64,000 bases of DNA from Elusimicrobiota bacterium (GTDB lineage Bacteria; Elusimicrobiota; Elusimicrobia; UBA1565; UBA9628). The stretch is from positions 1 through 64,000 of the forward strand of contig JACQAZ010000011.1 in assembly GCA_016194705.1 (NCBI GenBank). The letters run 5' to 3'. The position numbers were made by a program, and so were the translations under genes. The stretch's first letter is position 1. Each line of letters opens with the position of its first letter. The notes under the pieces were generated by a model that ran no database searches, was not told the origin of the DNA, and saw only the letters and a program-made list of their open reading frames with translations. This document shows positions 15,982-23,450 of the stretch, one piece after another.

Positions 15982-17156
15982 CCCTTCACGCAGAGGACCT
16001 GCTTCAAGCTCGCCACGATCTCGACGAGGTCGCGTTGGTTGGCCATGACCTCGTCGATGGGCTTGTAGGCCGAGGGAATCTCGTCGAGCACCCCGGCGTC
16101 CTTGCGGCACTCGACGCCGGCGGTCTGCTTCTGGAGGTCGGCGACCGAAAAGCGTCTTTTGGCCTCGTGTCGCGACATCCGCCGCCCCGCCCCGTGCGAG
16201 CACGAGTCGAAGGACTCCGGGTTGCCCTTGCCCCGCACGATGTAGGAGCGCGTGCCCATCGAGCCCGGAATGATGCCCATATCGCCTTTCCCCGCGCGCA
16301 CGGCTCCCTTGCGCGTGACGAGGACTTCTTCCCCAAAATGTTTCTCCATGACCGCGTAATTGTGGTGGCAGTTGATCTCGGACTCCGGGACGATCTCGCG
16401 GCCGTCGTTGAGTATGATCGCAAGCTCCCGGAGGATGCGAGATAGCATCGTCTTGCGATTGGCCGCGGCGTAGTCCTGGCAGAAATGCAGGTCGCGCATG
16501 TAGGCCGAGAACTCGGGAGTGCCTGAGGCGAAGTAGGCGAGGTCGCGGTCGGGCAAGGCGACGGCGAGTTTCTTGACGACGCTCTTGGCCTGGTCGATGT
16601 GGATCTCGGCCAATGATTTTCCGAGGTTGCGCGAGCCCGAGTGCAGCATCAGCCAGACGGCGCCGCCCTCATCGAGGCAGAGCTCGATGAAATGGTTTCC
16701 CCCGCCCAAGGTGCCGAGCTGGCACATCGCCTTTTTCTTCAAGTCCTGGGCCTTTTGGTGTATGAGGTGAAAATCCTCCCAGCGCTTCCAGCCCCGCGAC
16801 TCGGGCGTTGGATCGCGGTGGCTCTCGAAGCCGACCGGCACGACGCGTTCGATCGCCCGGCGCAGGTCGTGGAGCTTTCCCTCCAAGGCGGCCCCTATAA
16901 AAGGAAGCTTCATCGCGGCCATCCCGCAGCCGATGTCGACGCCGACCGCGGCCGGAACAACCGCGCCCTTGGTCGCGACGACCGAGCCGACCGTCGCTCC
17001 GATCCCTAAGTGCACGTCGGCCATCGCGGCGACGTGATGGAAGACGAAGGGCAGGCGCGCGATGTTCTTGAGCTGGTCTAAGGAGGCCGAGTCGACGTCC
17101 TTGGTCCAGACCTTGACCGGAACCGGCGTGCTGCCGATGGTTTGCGCTACGGGCAT
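15978..17156 (-). CDS. rtcB: RNA-splicing ligase RtcB (3'-phosphate/5'-OH ligase)
   Basis: A 392-aa GTP- and Mn-dependent ligase joining RNA 2',3'-cyclic phosphate or 3'-phosphate ends to 5'-OH. Metal and GMP residues are visible in GVDIGCGM, LGGGNHFIEL, LHSGSRNLGKS, NCHHNYAVMEKHFG and the guanylylated-His motif CSHGAGRRMSR. There is no archease, RtcA or RtcR gene nearby, so regulation differs from E. coli. The start codon is 6 nt after a TATAAT on the minus strand, and an inverted repeat (17204-17232) lies upstream. Confidence 0.93.
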   Translation of the reverse strand: MPVAQTIGSTPVPVKVWTKDVDSASLDQLKNIARLPFVFHHVAAMADVHLGIGATVGSVVATKGAVVPAAVGVDIGCGMAAMKLPFIGAALEGKLHDLRRAIERVVPVGFESHRDPTPESRGWKRWEDFHLIHQKAQDLKKKAMCQLGTLGGGNHFIELCLDEGGAVWLMLHSGSRNLGKSLAEIHIDQAKSVVKKLAVALPDRDLAYFASGTPEFSAYMRDLHFCQDYAAANRKTMLSRILRELAIILNDGREIVPESEINCHHNYAVMEKHFGEEVLVTRKGAVRAGKGDMGIIPGSMGTRSYIVRGKGNPESFDSCSHGAGRRMSRHEAKRRFSVADLQKQTAGVECRKDAGVLDEIPSAYKPIDEVMANQRDLVEIVASLKQVLCVKG

Positions 17157-17168
17157 GATTTCATTATA
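17157..17168 (-). promoter_or_regulatory. Leaderless-type -10 element of rtcB
   Basis: Consensus TATAAT (17168-17163, minus strand), then GAAATC and the ATG at 17156. Confidence 0.5.
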
Positions 17169-17504
17169 CAGGTTCCTTTATAGCGCGCGGGGAGGGCTGA
17201 AAGTGATATACGGACCGCGCCGCCGTATATCAGAATAGCCTCGATACGTTGGCTCTTGCAATAAATCTTTCGAGGACTTACACTTCCTGAGGGGGCGAGC
17301 GCGTTTTCGAAATCAGCGGAATCATGATAGGCCGACCGGGCCGGCAGTGTTTGCAGCCTCCGGTATTAGCAGATTTTTTGTGAATTGGGAATCGGTGCAA
17401 GGGAAATTCGCCATGCAGTGTTTCGACGGAATCCGTAGTTAAGCTGACCAGTATAATCATAAGTTCGGGCTCTGGAGAATTTTCTTTTCAACGGGAGAGG
17501 ACCT
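17169..17504. other. Long intergenic region with an inverted repeat
   Basis: Gap between rtcB and the cyclase-like gene. It contains a perfect 10-bp inverted repeat, TGATATACGG (17204-17213) and CCGTATATCA (17223-17232), spaced by 9 bp, located upstream of the rtcB -10. The rest (17240-17500) is AT-richer than the flanks and shows no tRNA-like fold, no convincing ORF and no insertion-sequence ends. Confidence 0.5.
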
Positions 17505-18398
17505 GTGTGGCCATTTAAGATTGCGAACGACAAGGACCTATTAACCGGATTCGTTCCAGATGAGGTGGCCGATCTACTCATCAGCGGACGGAGCGGTGAC
17601 CTCGCGCCCAAGAAGCACCCAGTTACCGTTTTTTTCTCTGATATTTATTTCGTGCGCTCTCCTGAAGATATGACACCAGCTGATGCAGTTGATTTCCTGA
17701 AGATTGAAGCCGCAGCCCTAGGCCGCTTCGTAGAAAGCGTAAGGCGCAACCATGGCATCGTTGATAACTTCATAGGCCCCATGATGATGGCTTTGTGGAA
17801 TGTTCCGCGTGACATTCCGAATCACCAAACTCACGCATGTCTTGCGGCTTTAGACTGTATCGACGCTATTGAAGGTCTCCGCCGAAAGGGTGGATTGGCA
17901 AGACCCCTTCGGGTTCGGATTGGAATTAACTCTGGAGTGGTAGTGGCGGGTTTGGTCCAGTATGGCTCCTGGCGTCACTACACTGCATTCGGAGGAGAAG
18001 TTAATCTCGCTTCCCGCCTGGAGGGAGCAAACAAATTTTTTGGGACACGTGTATTGGTGAGTGAAGCAGTTTTTCAAAATGCCAGCGATATTGTTGTGGG
18101 TCGTTCAATCGGAAAGGTTCGTGTGATGGGCGAGCGGATTCCCGTTCAAGTTTTTGAGCTTCTAGGCAGAAAGGACCGGCTATCGGAGGGTTGGCGGGAG
18201 GGTCTTCCTTCATGGACGAACGGGCTGGATTTGTTCAATGCCCGCAAATTTCGAGAGGCGGTGCCTGCTTTCCAGAAGGTCCTCCAGGTTTTTCCGGAAG
18301 ATGGTCCTGCAGGTTTCTATTTGAAGACGGCCGAAGATTTTTCGAGAACACCGCCGGAGGCGGGATGGGACGGGGTCTTTAATCTGCTTGCTAAATAG
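17505..18398 (+). CDS. Degenerate class III adenylate/guanylate cyclase-domain protein
   Basis: A 297-aa protein starting at GTG after a GGGAGAGG ribosome site. The cyclase homology domain spans about 38-200. The first metal Asp is kept (FFSDI, Asp46), as are VNLASR (Asn167, Arg171). However, the canonical KxxGD is NFIGP (Lys to Asn88, second metal Asp to Pro92), and the adenine-selecting Asp is His158 (WRHYT). This makes nucleotide cyclisation unlikely; it may be a pseudo-cyclase sensor or regulator. A single TPR-like helix pair follows (LFNARKFREAVPAFQKVLQ). Codon use is AT-richer than neighbours, suggesting acquisition. Confidence 0.75.
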   Translation: MWPFKIANDKDLLTGFVPDEVADLLISGRSGDLAPKKHPVTVFFSDIYFVRSPEDMTPADAVDFLKIEAAALGRFVESVRRNHGIVDNFIGPMMMALWNVPRDIPNHQTHACLAALDCIDAIEGLRRKGGLARPLRVRIGINSGVVVAGLVQYGSWRHYTAFGGEVNLASRLEGANKFFGTRVLVSEAVFQNASDIVVGRSIGKVRVMGERIPVQVFELLGRKDRLSEGWREGLPSWTNGLDLFNARKFREAVPAFQKVLQVFPEDGPAGFYLKTAEDFSRTPPEAGWDGVFNLLAK

Positions 18399-18500
18399 AA
18401 TTGATAGGTACGGAAACGCCCGAACCAAACGCTTCGGCCGCCGCGCGCCGAACGGCCTAATAGCGCGCGCGGCCGAGCAGGAGCGTTATGCGGACAGATA

Positions 18501-18529
18501 TTGACATATGTATGCATATATGGTATCCT
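18501..18529 (+). promoter_or_regulatory. Promoter of the RHH/RelE toxin-antitoxin pair
   Basis: TTGACA (18501-18506), 17-bp spacer, TATCCT (18524-18529). The spacer contains CATATG and CATATATG plus the palindrome TATGCATA, plausible ribbon-helix-helix operator half-sites. An AGAGG lies 6 nt before the GTG start. Confidence 0.6.
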
Positions 18530-18546
18530 TGTACTAGAGGTGCAAT

Positions 18547-18783
18547 GTGATCCGAACAACCATTTTTCTACCGCAAGATTTACATGCCAACCTGAAACAT
18601 CTTGCCGTTGAGCGCCAATGCTCGATGGCGGATCTTCTGCGTGACGCTGTAGAGCGACTTTATAAAGAGGACCTCGCGGATCTGCGTTCCGCGCGGAAGG
18701 CCTGGGCTATGCACTCCAAGGTAGCGGATAGGGCGACTCCTGCTAGAGAATATTTCGCGAAGCGCTCCAAGAAGCGTGTATAG
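18547..18783 (+). CDS. Ribbon-helix-helix antitoxin
   Basis: A 78-aa protein. The N-terminus MIRTTIFLPQDLHANLKHLA is a MetJ/Arc/CopG-type beta-strand plus helix, followed by the second helix SMADLLRDAVERLY. The C-terminal half is charged and presumably wraps the toxin. GTG start at 18547, preceded by AGAGG. It overlaps the toxin gene by 8 bp in another frame, so translation is coupled. Expected to repress its own promoter at 18501-18529. Confidence 0.8.
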   Translation: MIRTTIFLPQDLHANLKHLAVERQCSMADLLRDAVERLYKEDLADLRSARKAWAMHSKVADRATPAREYFAKRSKKRV

Positions 18784-19033
18784 GGTTGAGATCGCCAGGA
18801 CTGCCCGACGAGACTTGGATCGTATAAGCGGCAAGGACCTCTCACGGATCGAAGAGCACGTCATTGGTCTAGAAGCGAATCCGCGTCCCGTTGGAGTGAA
18901 GAAGCTCAGGGATTTCCTTCATCGGATTCGAGTCGGTGACTGGCGAGTCTTATATGCAATCGAGGACGGCAAAAAGCTCGTGACCATCTTGAGAGTCTTG
19001 CGGAGAAATGAGGGCACCTATCGGAACGTCTGA
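18776..19033 (+). CDS. RelE/ParE-type toxin
   Basis: An 85-aa protein with the RelE/ParE fold signature: YRVEIARTARRDLDRIS, then LRDFLHRIRVGDWRVLYAIE and LVTILRVLRRNEGTYR. The Arg/Asp/Arg positions (RIRVGDWRVLY) match the RelE mRNA-interferase core. GTG start inside the end of the antitoxin gene, the usual antitoxin-first order for relBE. The target, ribosome or gyrase, cannot be told from sequence alone. Confidence 0.82.
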   Translation: MYRVEIARTARRDLDRISGKDLSRIEEHVIGLEANPRPVGVKKLRDFLHRIRVGDWRVLYAIEDGKKLVTILRVLRRNEGTYRNV

Positions 19034-19119
19034 TGCCGCATAGACACTCGTTAAGAATTTTAGGAGCGCAAATTTCGCATAATCTCCTACATCGCATGAA
19101 CACATCGCCCGGAGAAATC

Positions 19120-19527
19120 ATGACCAAGGCTCTGTTGTCCTTGCCCCTGCTCGCATCCCTTGCGCTTTCCGCGTCCACCAAGGACGCCAAGCCCCAAACC
19201 GCCGCGACGACGCCGATGTACGAGGTTCTTAAAAGACCTTGCGCGAAGGATCTGGCCTCCCGCTGTCCTGGAAAGGCCGGCTTCGAAGCCATGGGCTGCC
19301 TGGGCGCCGTCGATAAGTCGCGGCTCGCGAAATCCTGCCGCGACGCCATGTCCTCGTCGCCCGCGGCCAAGTCCACCGTCCTCCCGACCAAAGCAGACGG
19401 AATCTGCGACGGCGCGTTCGCGAAGGCCTGCCCGGGAGCCAAGCCCGGCGTCGCGTTGTACAAGTGCCTCAAGGAGCACGATTCCGAACTGCCGGAGACG
19501 TGCCGCGTCAAGAGGAAGGCGCACTGA
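19120..19527 (+). CDS. Secreted cysteine-rich protein
   Basis: A 135-aa protein from the ATG at 19120, chosen because a CGGAGAAA ribosome site precedes it and it starts a signal peptide (MTKALLSLPLLASLALSAST). Upstream in-frame starts would bury that peptide. The mature part has two Cys-rich repeats with the pattern PCAKDLASRCPGKAG..MGCLGAVD..LAKSCRD and ICDGAFAKACPGAKPG..LYKCLKEH..LPETCR. This four-Cys spacing resembles the Cys-rich repeats of Golgi-apparatus-protein-1-like families. Likely disulfide-bonded in the periplasm; function unknown. Confidence 0.65.
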   Translation: MTKALLSLPLLASLALSASTKDAKPQTAATTPMYEVLKRPCAKDLASRCPGKAGFEAMGCLGAVDKSRLAKSCRDAMSSSPAAKSTVLPTKADGICDGAFAKACPGAKPGVALYKCLKEHDSELPETCRVKRKAH

Positions 19528-19533
19528 GCCCTC

Positions 19534-19848
19534 GTGGAGGAACAGAAACCCGCCGTCAAGGTCGCCCTCGGACTGTTGGGCTTCCTGGCGATCCTCTCGG
19601 GATTGCTCTGCGTGGTCTTGGGCCTTGCGGCCTGGTACCTGAGCCATCAGCGCACGGGAACGGAGGGGCTGGCGGTCCTGGCGGCCGTGTTCGTCCAGTG
19701 GTGCCTGGCGGTGTTCGGCGGCTACATTCTCGGGGGCTCCGCCGCGGCACAGGGCGGCAAAGCGGCGCGCGTCGGGGTCTTCCTGAATTTCGGGAGCGTA
19801 GCGCTCACCGCGCTCGCGCTGATCTGTCACTACCGCTTCGCCCGGTAG
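19534..19848 (+). CDS. Small three-helix membrane protein
   Basis: A 104-aa protein starting at GTG (GTGGAGGAACAG), 6 bp after the Cys-rich gene, so likely cotranscribed. It has hydrophobic segments at about 9-34, 46-69 and 80-98 (ALGLLGFLAILSGLLCVVLG, LAVLAAVFVQWCLAVFGGYI, VGVFLNFGSVALTALALIC). No recognised motif; function unknown. It lies 3 bp from the convergent ispDF stop. Confidence 0.6.
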   Translation: MEEQKPAVKVALGLLGFLAILSGLLCVVLGLAAWYLSHQRTGTEGLAVLAAVFVQWCLAVFGGYILGGSAAAQGGKAARVGVFLNFGSVALTALALICHYRFAR

Positions 19849-19851
19849 CCC

Positions 19852-21009
19852 TCAGGCCGGAAGCAGCAAAGTCGCGACCGCGTAGCAGGCGATGGCCTCG
19901 CCGCGGCCGATCGAGTCGACGCCCTCGTGGCTCTTGGCTTTCAAGTTGACCCTGTCGCCTGGGACGCTCAGCAGGCCCGCGATGGAGGCTTTGAAAGCCT
20001 CGTAGTGCGGCTTGAGCTTGGGCTCCTCGGCGACCAAGGTGACGTCGACGTGCGAGATGACGCCGCCGGCCGTGATGAGCTTGGCCATGACGGCGGCCAT
20101 GATGTCCTTGCTCGGTATGTTCTTGATCTTGGGGTTGTCGGGCGGGAACATGATGCCGATCTCGCCGGCGCCCAAGGCGCCCAGGATCGCGTCGCCGACG
20201 GCGTGCAGCACCGCGTCGCCGTCGGAGTGGCCCAGCAGCCCTTTCTTGTGCTCGAGCTTCAAGCCCGCCAGCCACAGCTCGCGGCCCTCGACGAGCCGGT
20301 GGATGTCGAAGCCGAAGCCCACAGCGGTGCGGCGCCGTCCGCCGCGGCGCTCCTCCAAGAGAGCCTCGGCCATGACGAGGTCCTCCGGGGTCGTGATCTT
20401 GAAGTTCTCGTAGCTCGACTCGACGATCTTGACCTTGTGGCCGGACTTCTCGACGATCTGGCTCTCGTCGGTCGCATCGACCTCGTCGAGGAAATTCGCC
20501 AGGGCCTCCTCGAGAATCTCGCGCCGGTAGCATTGAGGCGTCTGCGCGGCCCAGTAAGAGGACCGCGCGGGAGTTCCCGCGATCCAAAGCGCCTTGCTTG
20601 CGACCTTTTTCAAGGTGTCCTTGACGGGCACGGCGGGCAGGGCCGCGCCGGACTCGTATGCCTCCTCGAGCACCGCGCGGACGATCGCGGTCGTGACCAG
20701 AGGCCGGGCGCCGTCGTGCACGGCCACGACCTCCGCGTCCTCGGGGACTTCCTTGAAGCCGTTGCGCACCGACATCATGCGCGTGGCTCCCCCCTCCACG
20801 ACCTTGACGCGGTCCGAGGACAGCCGCTCCCCGTGCTCCTTGACGTTCTCCGCGGTCATGACGAGTACGATCCTCTCGATCTCGGGGATGTCGAGGAAGG
20901 TCTGGAGCGACCACTCGACCACCGTCTTGTCGGCCAGCGGCAGGAACTGCTTGGGGCGGCCCATGCGCGAGCCCGAGCCCGCCGCGACGATGATGGCCGC
21001 GGACTTCAT
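19852..21009 (-). CDS. ispDF: Bifunctional IspD-IspF fusion (MEP-pathway isoprenoid synthesis)
   Basis: A 385-aa fusion. Residues 1-225 are IspD (MEP cytidylyltransferase): AAGSGSRMGRPKQFLPL, VHDGARPLV, PVKDTLKKV. Residues ~228-385 are IspF (MECDP synthase): FDIHRLVEGRELWLAG with the metal Asp/His, GHSDGD, and AKSHEGVDSIGRGEAIACYA. Together they perform steps 3 and 5 of the MEP pathway. The ATG at 21009 overlaps the yacL stop (ATGA); longer in-frame readings are frame shadows of yacL. The fusion also occurs in Alphaproteobacteria and Campylobacterota, without IspE in between. Confidence 0.93.
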   Translation of the reverse strand: MKSAAIIVAAGSGSRMGRPKQFLPLADKTVVEWSLQTFLDIPEIERIVLVMTAENVKEHGERLSSDRVKVVEGGATRMMSVRNGFKEVPEDAEVVAVHDGARPLVTTAIVRAVLEEAYESGAALPAVPVKDTLKKVASKALWIAGTPARSSYWAAQTPQCYRREILEEALANFLDEVDATDESQIVEKSGHKVKIVESSYENFKITTPEDLVMAEALLEERRGGRRRTAVGFGFDIHRLVEGRELWLAGLKLEHKKGLLGHSDGDAVLHAVGDAILGALGAGEIGIMFPPDNPKIKNIPSKDIMAAVMAKLITAGGVISHVDVTLVAEEPKLKPHYEAFKASIAGLLSVPGDRVNLKAKSHEGVDSIGRGEAIACYAVATLLLPA

Positions 21010-21995
21010 GCCGGCTTCTCGCCCTTGGACTTGCCGAAGATCATGCGGCCCGCCGAGGTCTGCAGGATCGAGGTCACGCCGACCTCGATGCGCTTGCCGA
21101 TATAGCGCTTGCCGTCCTCGATGACGACCATCGTGCCGTCGTCGAGGTAGCCCACGCCCTGCTCGCGCTCCTTGCCTTCCTTCATGACGAACAGCGCCAT
21201 GGCCTCGCCGGGCAGCACGACGGGCTTCAAGGCCGTGCCGAGGTCGTTGACGTTGAGGCAGGTCACGCCCTCGAGAGCCGCGATCTTGTTGAGGTTGAAA
21301 TCCGTCGTGATGACCCGGGCTCCGAGGTCCTTGGCCAGGCGCACGACCTTGCCGTCGACCTCGGCCACGTCGACGGGGTCCTTGTCGAGGATCTTGACCG
21401 GGATGTCGGGGTTCTCCTGGAGCCTCGCGAGTATGTCGAGGCCGCGCCGCCCGCGGGCTCTCTTGAGGGAGTCCGGGGAATCCGAGAGGTGGTGCAGCTC
21501 CTGCAGCACGAAGCGCGGCACGATCAAGGTCCCGGACAGGAACTTGGTCTCGCTGATGTCGATGACGCGGCCGTCGATGATGGCCGAGGTGTCGAGCACC
21601 TTCATGTCCGCCCCCCGCCTCTTTCCCATCTTGAGTATGTCCTTGTCGAGGTCGTCGAGCTCCGGGGACTTGCGGACCGCGATGATCATGCCGAGCACCC
21701 CGAAGGCGAAGTAGCGCAGGACCGAGTACTTGTCCCAGGCCAAGTAGAGGGCATCGTTGCCCATCTGGAACACCGTGTAGTCGACGAGCTTGGCGACGAT
21801 GATGCCTCCCGAGGTCCCCAGGACTCCCGAGATCATGGTCAGCAGGCTGATCTCTTCGATCATCATCTCGAAGCCGACGATGACGACGCCCACGGCGAGG
21901 CCCAAGAGCGCGCCCTTGGCGCTCCGGGTGATCTGGAAGTAGACGATGGCCGGACAGCACAGCACGACGAACGCGCGAAACAGCCAGATGCTCAT
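21006..21995 (-). CDS. yacL: YacL-like membrane protein with PIN and TRAM domains
   Basis: A 329-aa protein with four N-terminal membrane segments (about 1-110), a PIN nuclease-like domain (VLDTSAIIDGRVIDI, FVLQELHHLSD, VITTDFNLNKIA with the acidic residues kept), then a TRAM RNA-binding domain (GKEREQGVGYLDDGTMVVIE). The order radA-yacL-ispD-ispF is the same as in Bacillus and many other bacteria. Role uncertain, possibly membrane-tethered RNA cleavage. A TATCCT at about 22 nt and an AAGGGG ribosome site precede the ATG. Confidence 0.88.
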   Translation of the reverse strand: MSIWLFRAFVVLCCPAIVYFQITRSAKGALLGLAVGVVIVGFEMMIEEISLLTMISGVLGTSGGIIVAKLVDYTVFQMGNDALYLAWDKYSVLRYFAFGVLGMIIAVRKSPELDDLDKDILKMGKRRGADMKVLDTSAIIDGRVIDISETKFLSGTLIVPRFVLQELHHLSDSPDSLKRARGRRGLDILARLQENPDIPVKILDKDPVDVAEVDGKVVRLAKDLGARVITTDFNLNKIAALEGVTCLNVNDLGTALKPVVLPGEAMALFVMKEGKEREQGVGYLDDGTMVVIEDGKRYIGKRIEVGVTSILQTSAGRMIFGKSKGEKPA

Positions 21996-22055
21996 ATGAT
22001 TCCCCTTCTGCGGCTAGGATAAACGACTATGGTACGGCGCACGAACCTATGACTT

Positions 22056-23450
22056 CTATGAATGACCGGCGAAAACTTTGGCGGCCGCCTCCTCGATGTC
22101 CGAGACCCCGACGAGCTCGAGGCCCACGCGGCCGAGCTCCTTGGCGGACTTCAAAGGGACTACGGCCTTTTTGAACCCGGCCTTGGCGGCCGCACGCAGG
22201 CGGCTCTCGAGAAACGGGACGCGGCTGACCTCGCCCAAGAGCCCGACCTCGCCGACCATCACCCAGTCCGGCGGCAGGGCGATCGAACGCGCCGAGCCGC
22301 AGACGGCCAGGCAGGCGGCCAGATCGAGCGCGGGGTCCTTGAGGCGAACGCCGCCAGCCAGGCTCACGAACACGTCGCGGTCCTCGAGGCGCAGCTTCAA
22401 GTGCTTCTCCATGGCGGCGAGCAGAACCAGCACGCGGTTGAGATCGAGGCCCGTGGCCATGCGCCGGGGCAGCGGGTACTTCGTCGACACGACCAGGGCC
22501 TGAGCCTCGACGAGCATCGGCCGCGAGCCTTCGAGCGTGACCGAGACCGCGGAGCCGGGCCGCGCTCCCTGAGCGCGCTCCGCGACGAAATAGGAAGCCG
22601 CGTCCTTGACCTCCTTGAGGCCCGCCTCGGACATTTCGAAAAGGCCCGCCTCTTCCGTGGGACCGAAACGGTTCTTGTGGGCGCGCAGGACGCGCAGCAG
22701 GTCGTGCTGCTCCGTGTCGAAGTAGAGGACGGTGTCGACGATGTGCTCGAGGACCTTGGGGCCCGCCAAGGAGCCTTCCTTGGTGACGTGGCCCAGCACG
22801 AAGACCACCGCGTCGTGGGCCTTGGCGTGGCGCAGGAGCTCGGAGGCGCATTCGCGGACCTGGGCCACCGAGCCGGGACCCGAGGAGAGCTCCGGGTGGT
22901 AGGCGGTCTGGATCGAGTCGAGCACGATGACGCCGGGCTTGAGCTTCTCGATCGCCGCCAGAGTCTTGACTAGGTCGGTCTCCGAGAGCAAATAGAGAGG
23001 CTCATCCGAGATCCCGAGCCTCTTTGCGCGGCCCGAGACCTGCTTCAAGGATTCCTCGCCGGAGACATAGAGCACCTTGAGGCTCTTGGAAAGGCGCGCG
23101 GCGGCCTGCAGCATCAAGGTCGACTTGCCGATGCCGGGAGGCCCGGCGAGCAAAACGACCTGGCCCGCGACGACGCCCCCGCCCAAAAGGCGGTCGAGCT
23201 CGGAGAGCCCGGTGGCGACGCGCGGCTCGGTCTCAGAGGACACTTCCTTGAGGGCCGTGACCTCCGAGCTAAAATCGGTCAGCGACCTCGCTCCGCGAGC
23301 GCCTCCGGCGGTCGCCAGCGCGGCGGGACGGACCTCGACGACCTCCTCGATCATCGAGTTCCAGGCGCGGCAGTCTGGGCACTGGCCCATCGGCTTGGGG
23401 GCGCCGTAGCCGCATTCCTGACACCGATGGATCGACTTCAATCGGCTCAC
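22056..23450 (-). CDS. radA: DNA repair protein RadA
   Basis: A 464-aa branch-migration ATPase in homologous recombination. It has an N-terminal C4 zinc finger (CQECGYG..MGQCPDC, Cys10/13/24/27), Walker A GPPGIGKST, the RadA-specific HKNRFGPTEE motif, and a Lon-like C-terminal domain (DVFVSLAGGVRLKDPALDLA). The GTG at 23450 forms a GTGA overlap with the mlaD stop; a longer frame upstream is a shadow of mlaD. Confidence 0.94.
   Translation of the reverse strand: MSRLKSIHRCQECGYGAPKPMGQCPDCRAWNSMIEEVVEVRPAALATAGGARGARSLTDFSSEVTALKEVSSETEPRVATGLSELDRLLGGGVVAGQVVLLAGPPGIGKSTLMLQAAARLSKSLKVLYVSGEESLKQVSGRAKRLGISDEPLYLLSETDLVKTLAAIEKLKPGVIVLDSIQTAYHPELSSGPGSVAQVRECASELLRHAKAHDAVVFVLGHVTKEGSLAGPKVLEHIVDTVLYFDTEQHDLLRVLRAHKNRFGPTEEAGLFEMSEAGLKEVKDAASYFVAERAQGARPGSAVSVTLEGSRPMLVEAQALVVSTKYPLPRRMATGLDLNRVLVLLAAMEKHLKLRLEDRDVFVSLAGGVRLKDPALDLAACLAVCGSARSIALPPDWVMVGEVGLLGEVSRVPFLESRLRAAAKAGFKKAVVPLKSAKELGRVGLELVGVSDIEEAAAKVFAGHS

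Noticed and set aside
17278-17460. 60-codon minus-strand ORF with CKHC in the intergenic region
   Set aside because: No ribosome site, no promoter, no recognisable domain; not supportable as a gene.
18547-19033. The RHH/RelE pair as part of a larger defence island
   Set aside because: No restriction, Abi, CBASS or other defence genes are adjacent; the nearby cyclase-like protein lacks CD-NTase features.
19852-21960. A 702-codon minus-strand open frame covering ispDF plus an upstream extension
   Set aside because: The extension is an Arg/Gly-rich shadow of yacL in another frame; the true start is the ATG at 21009 overlapping the yacL stop.
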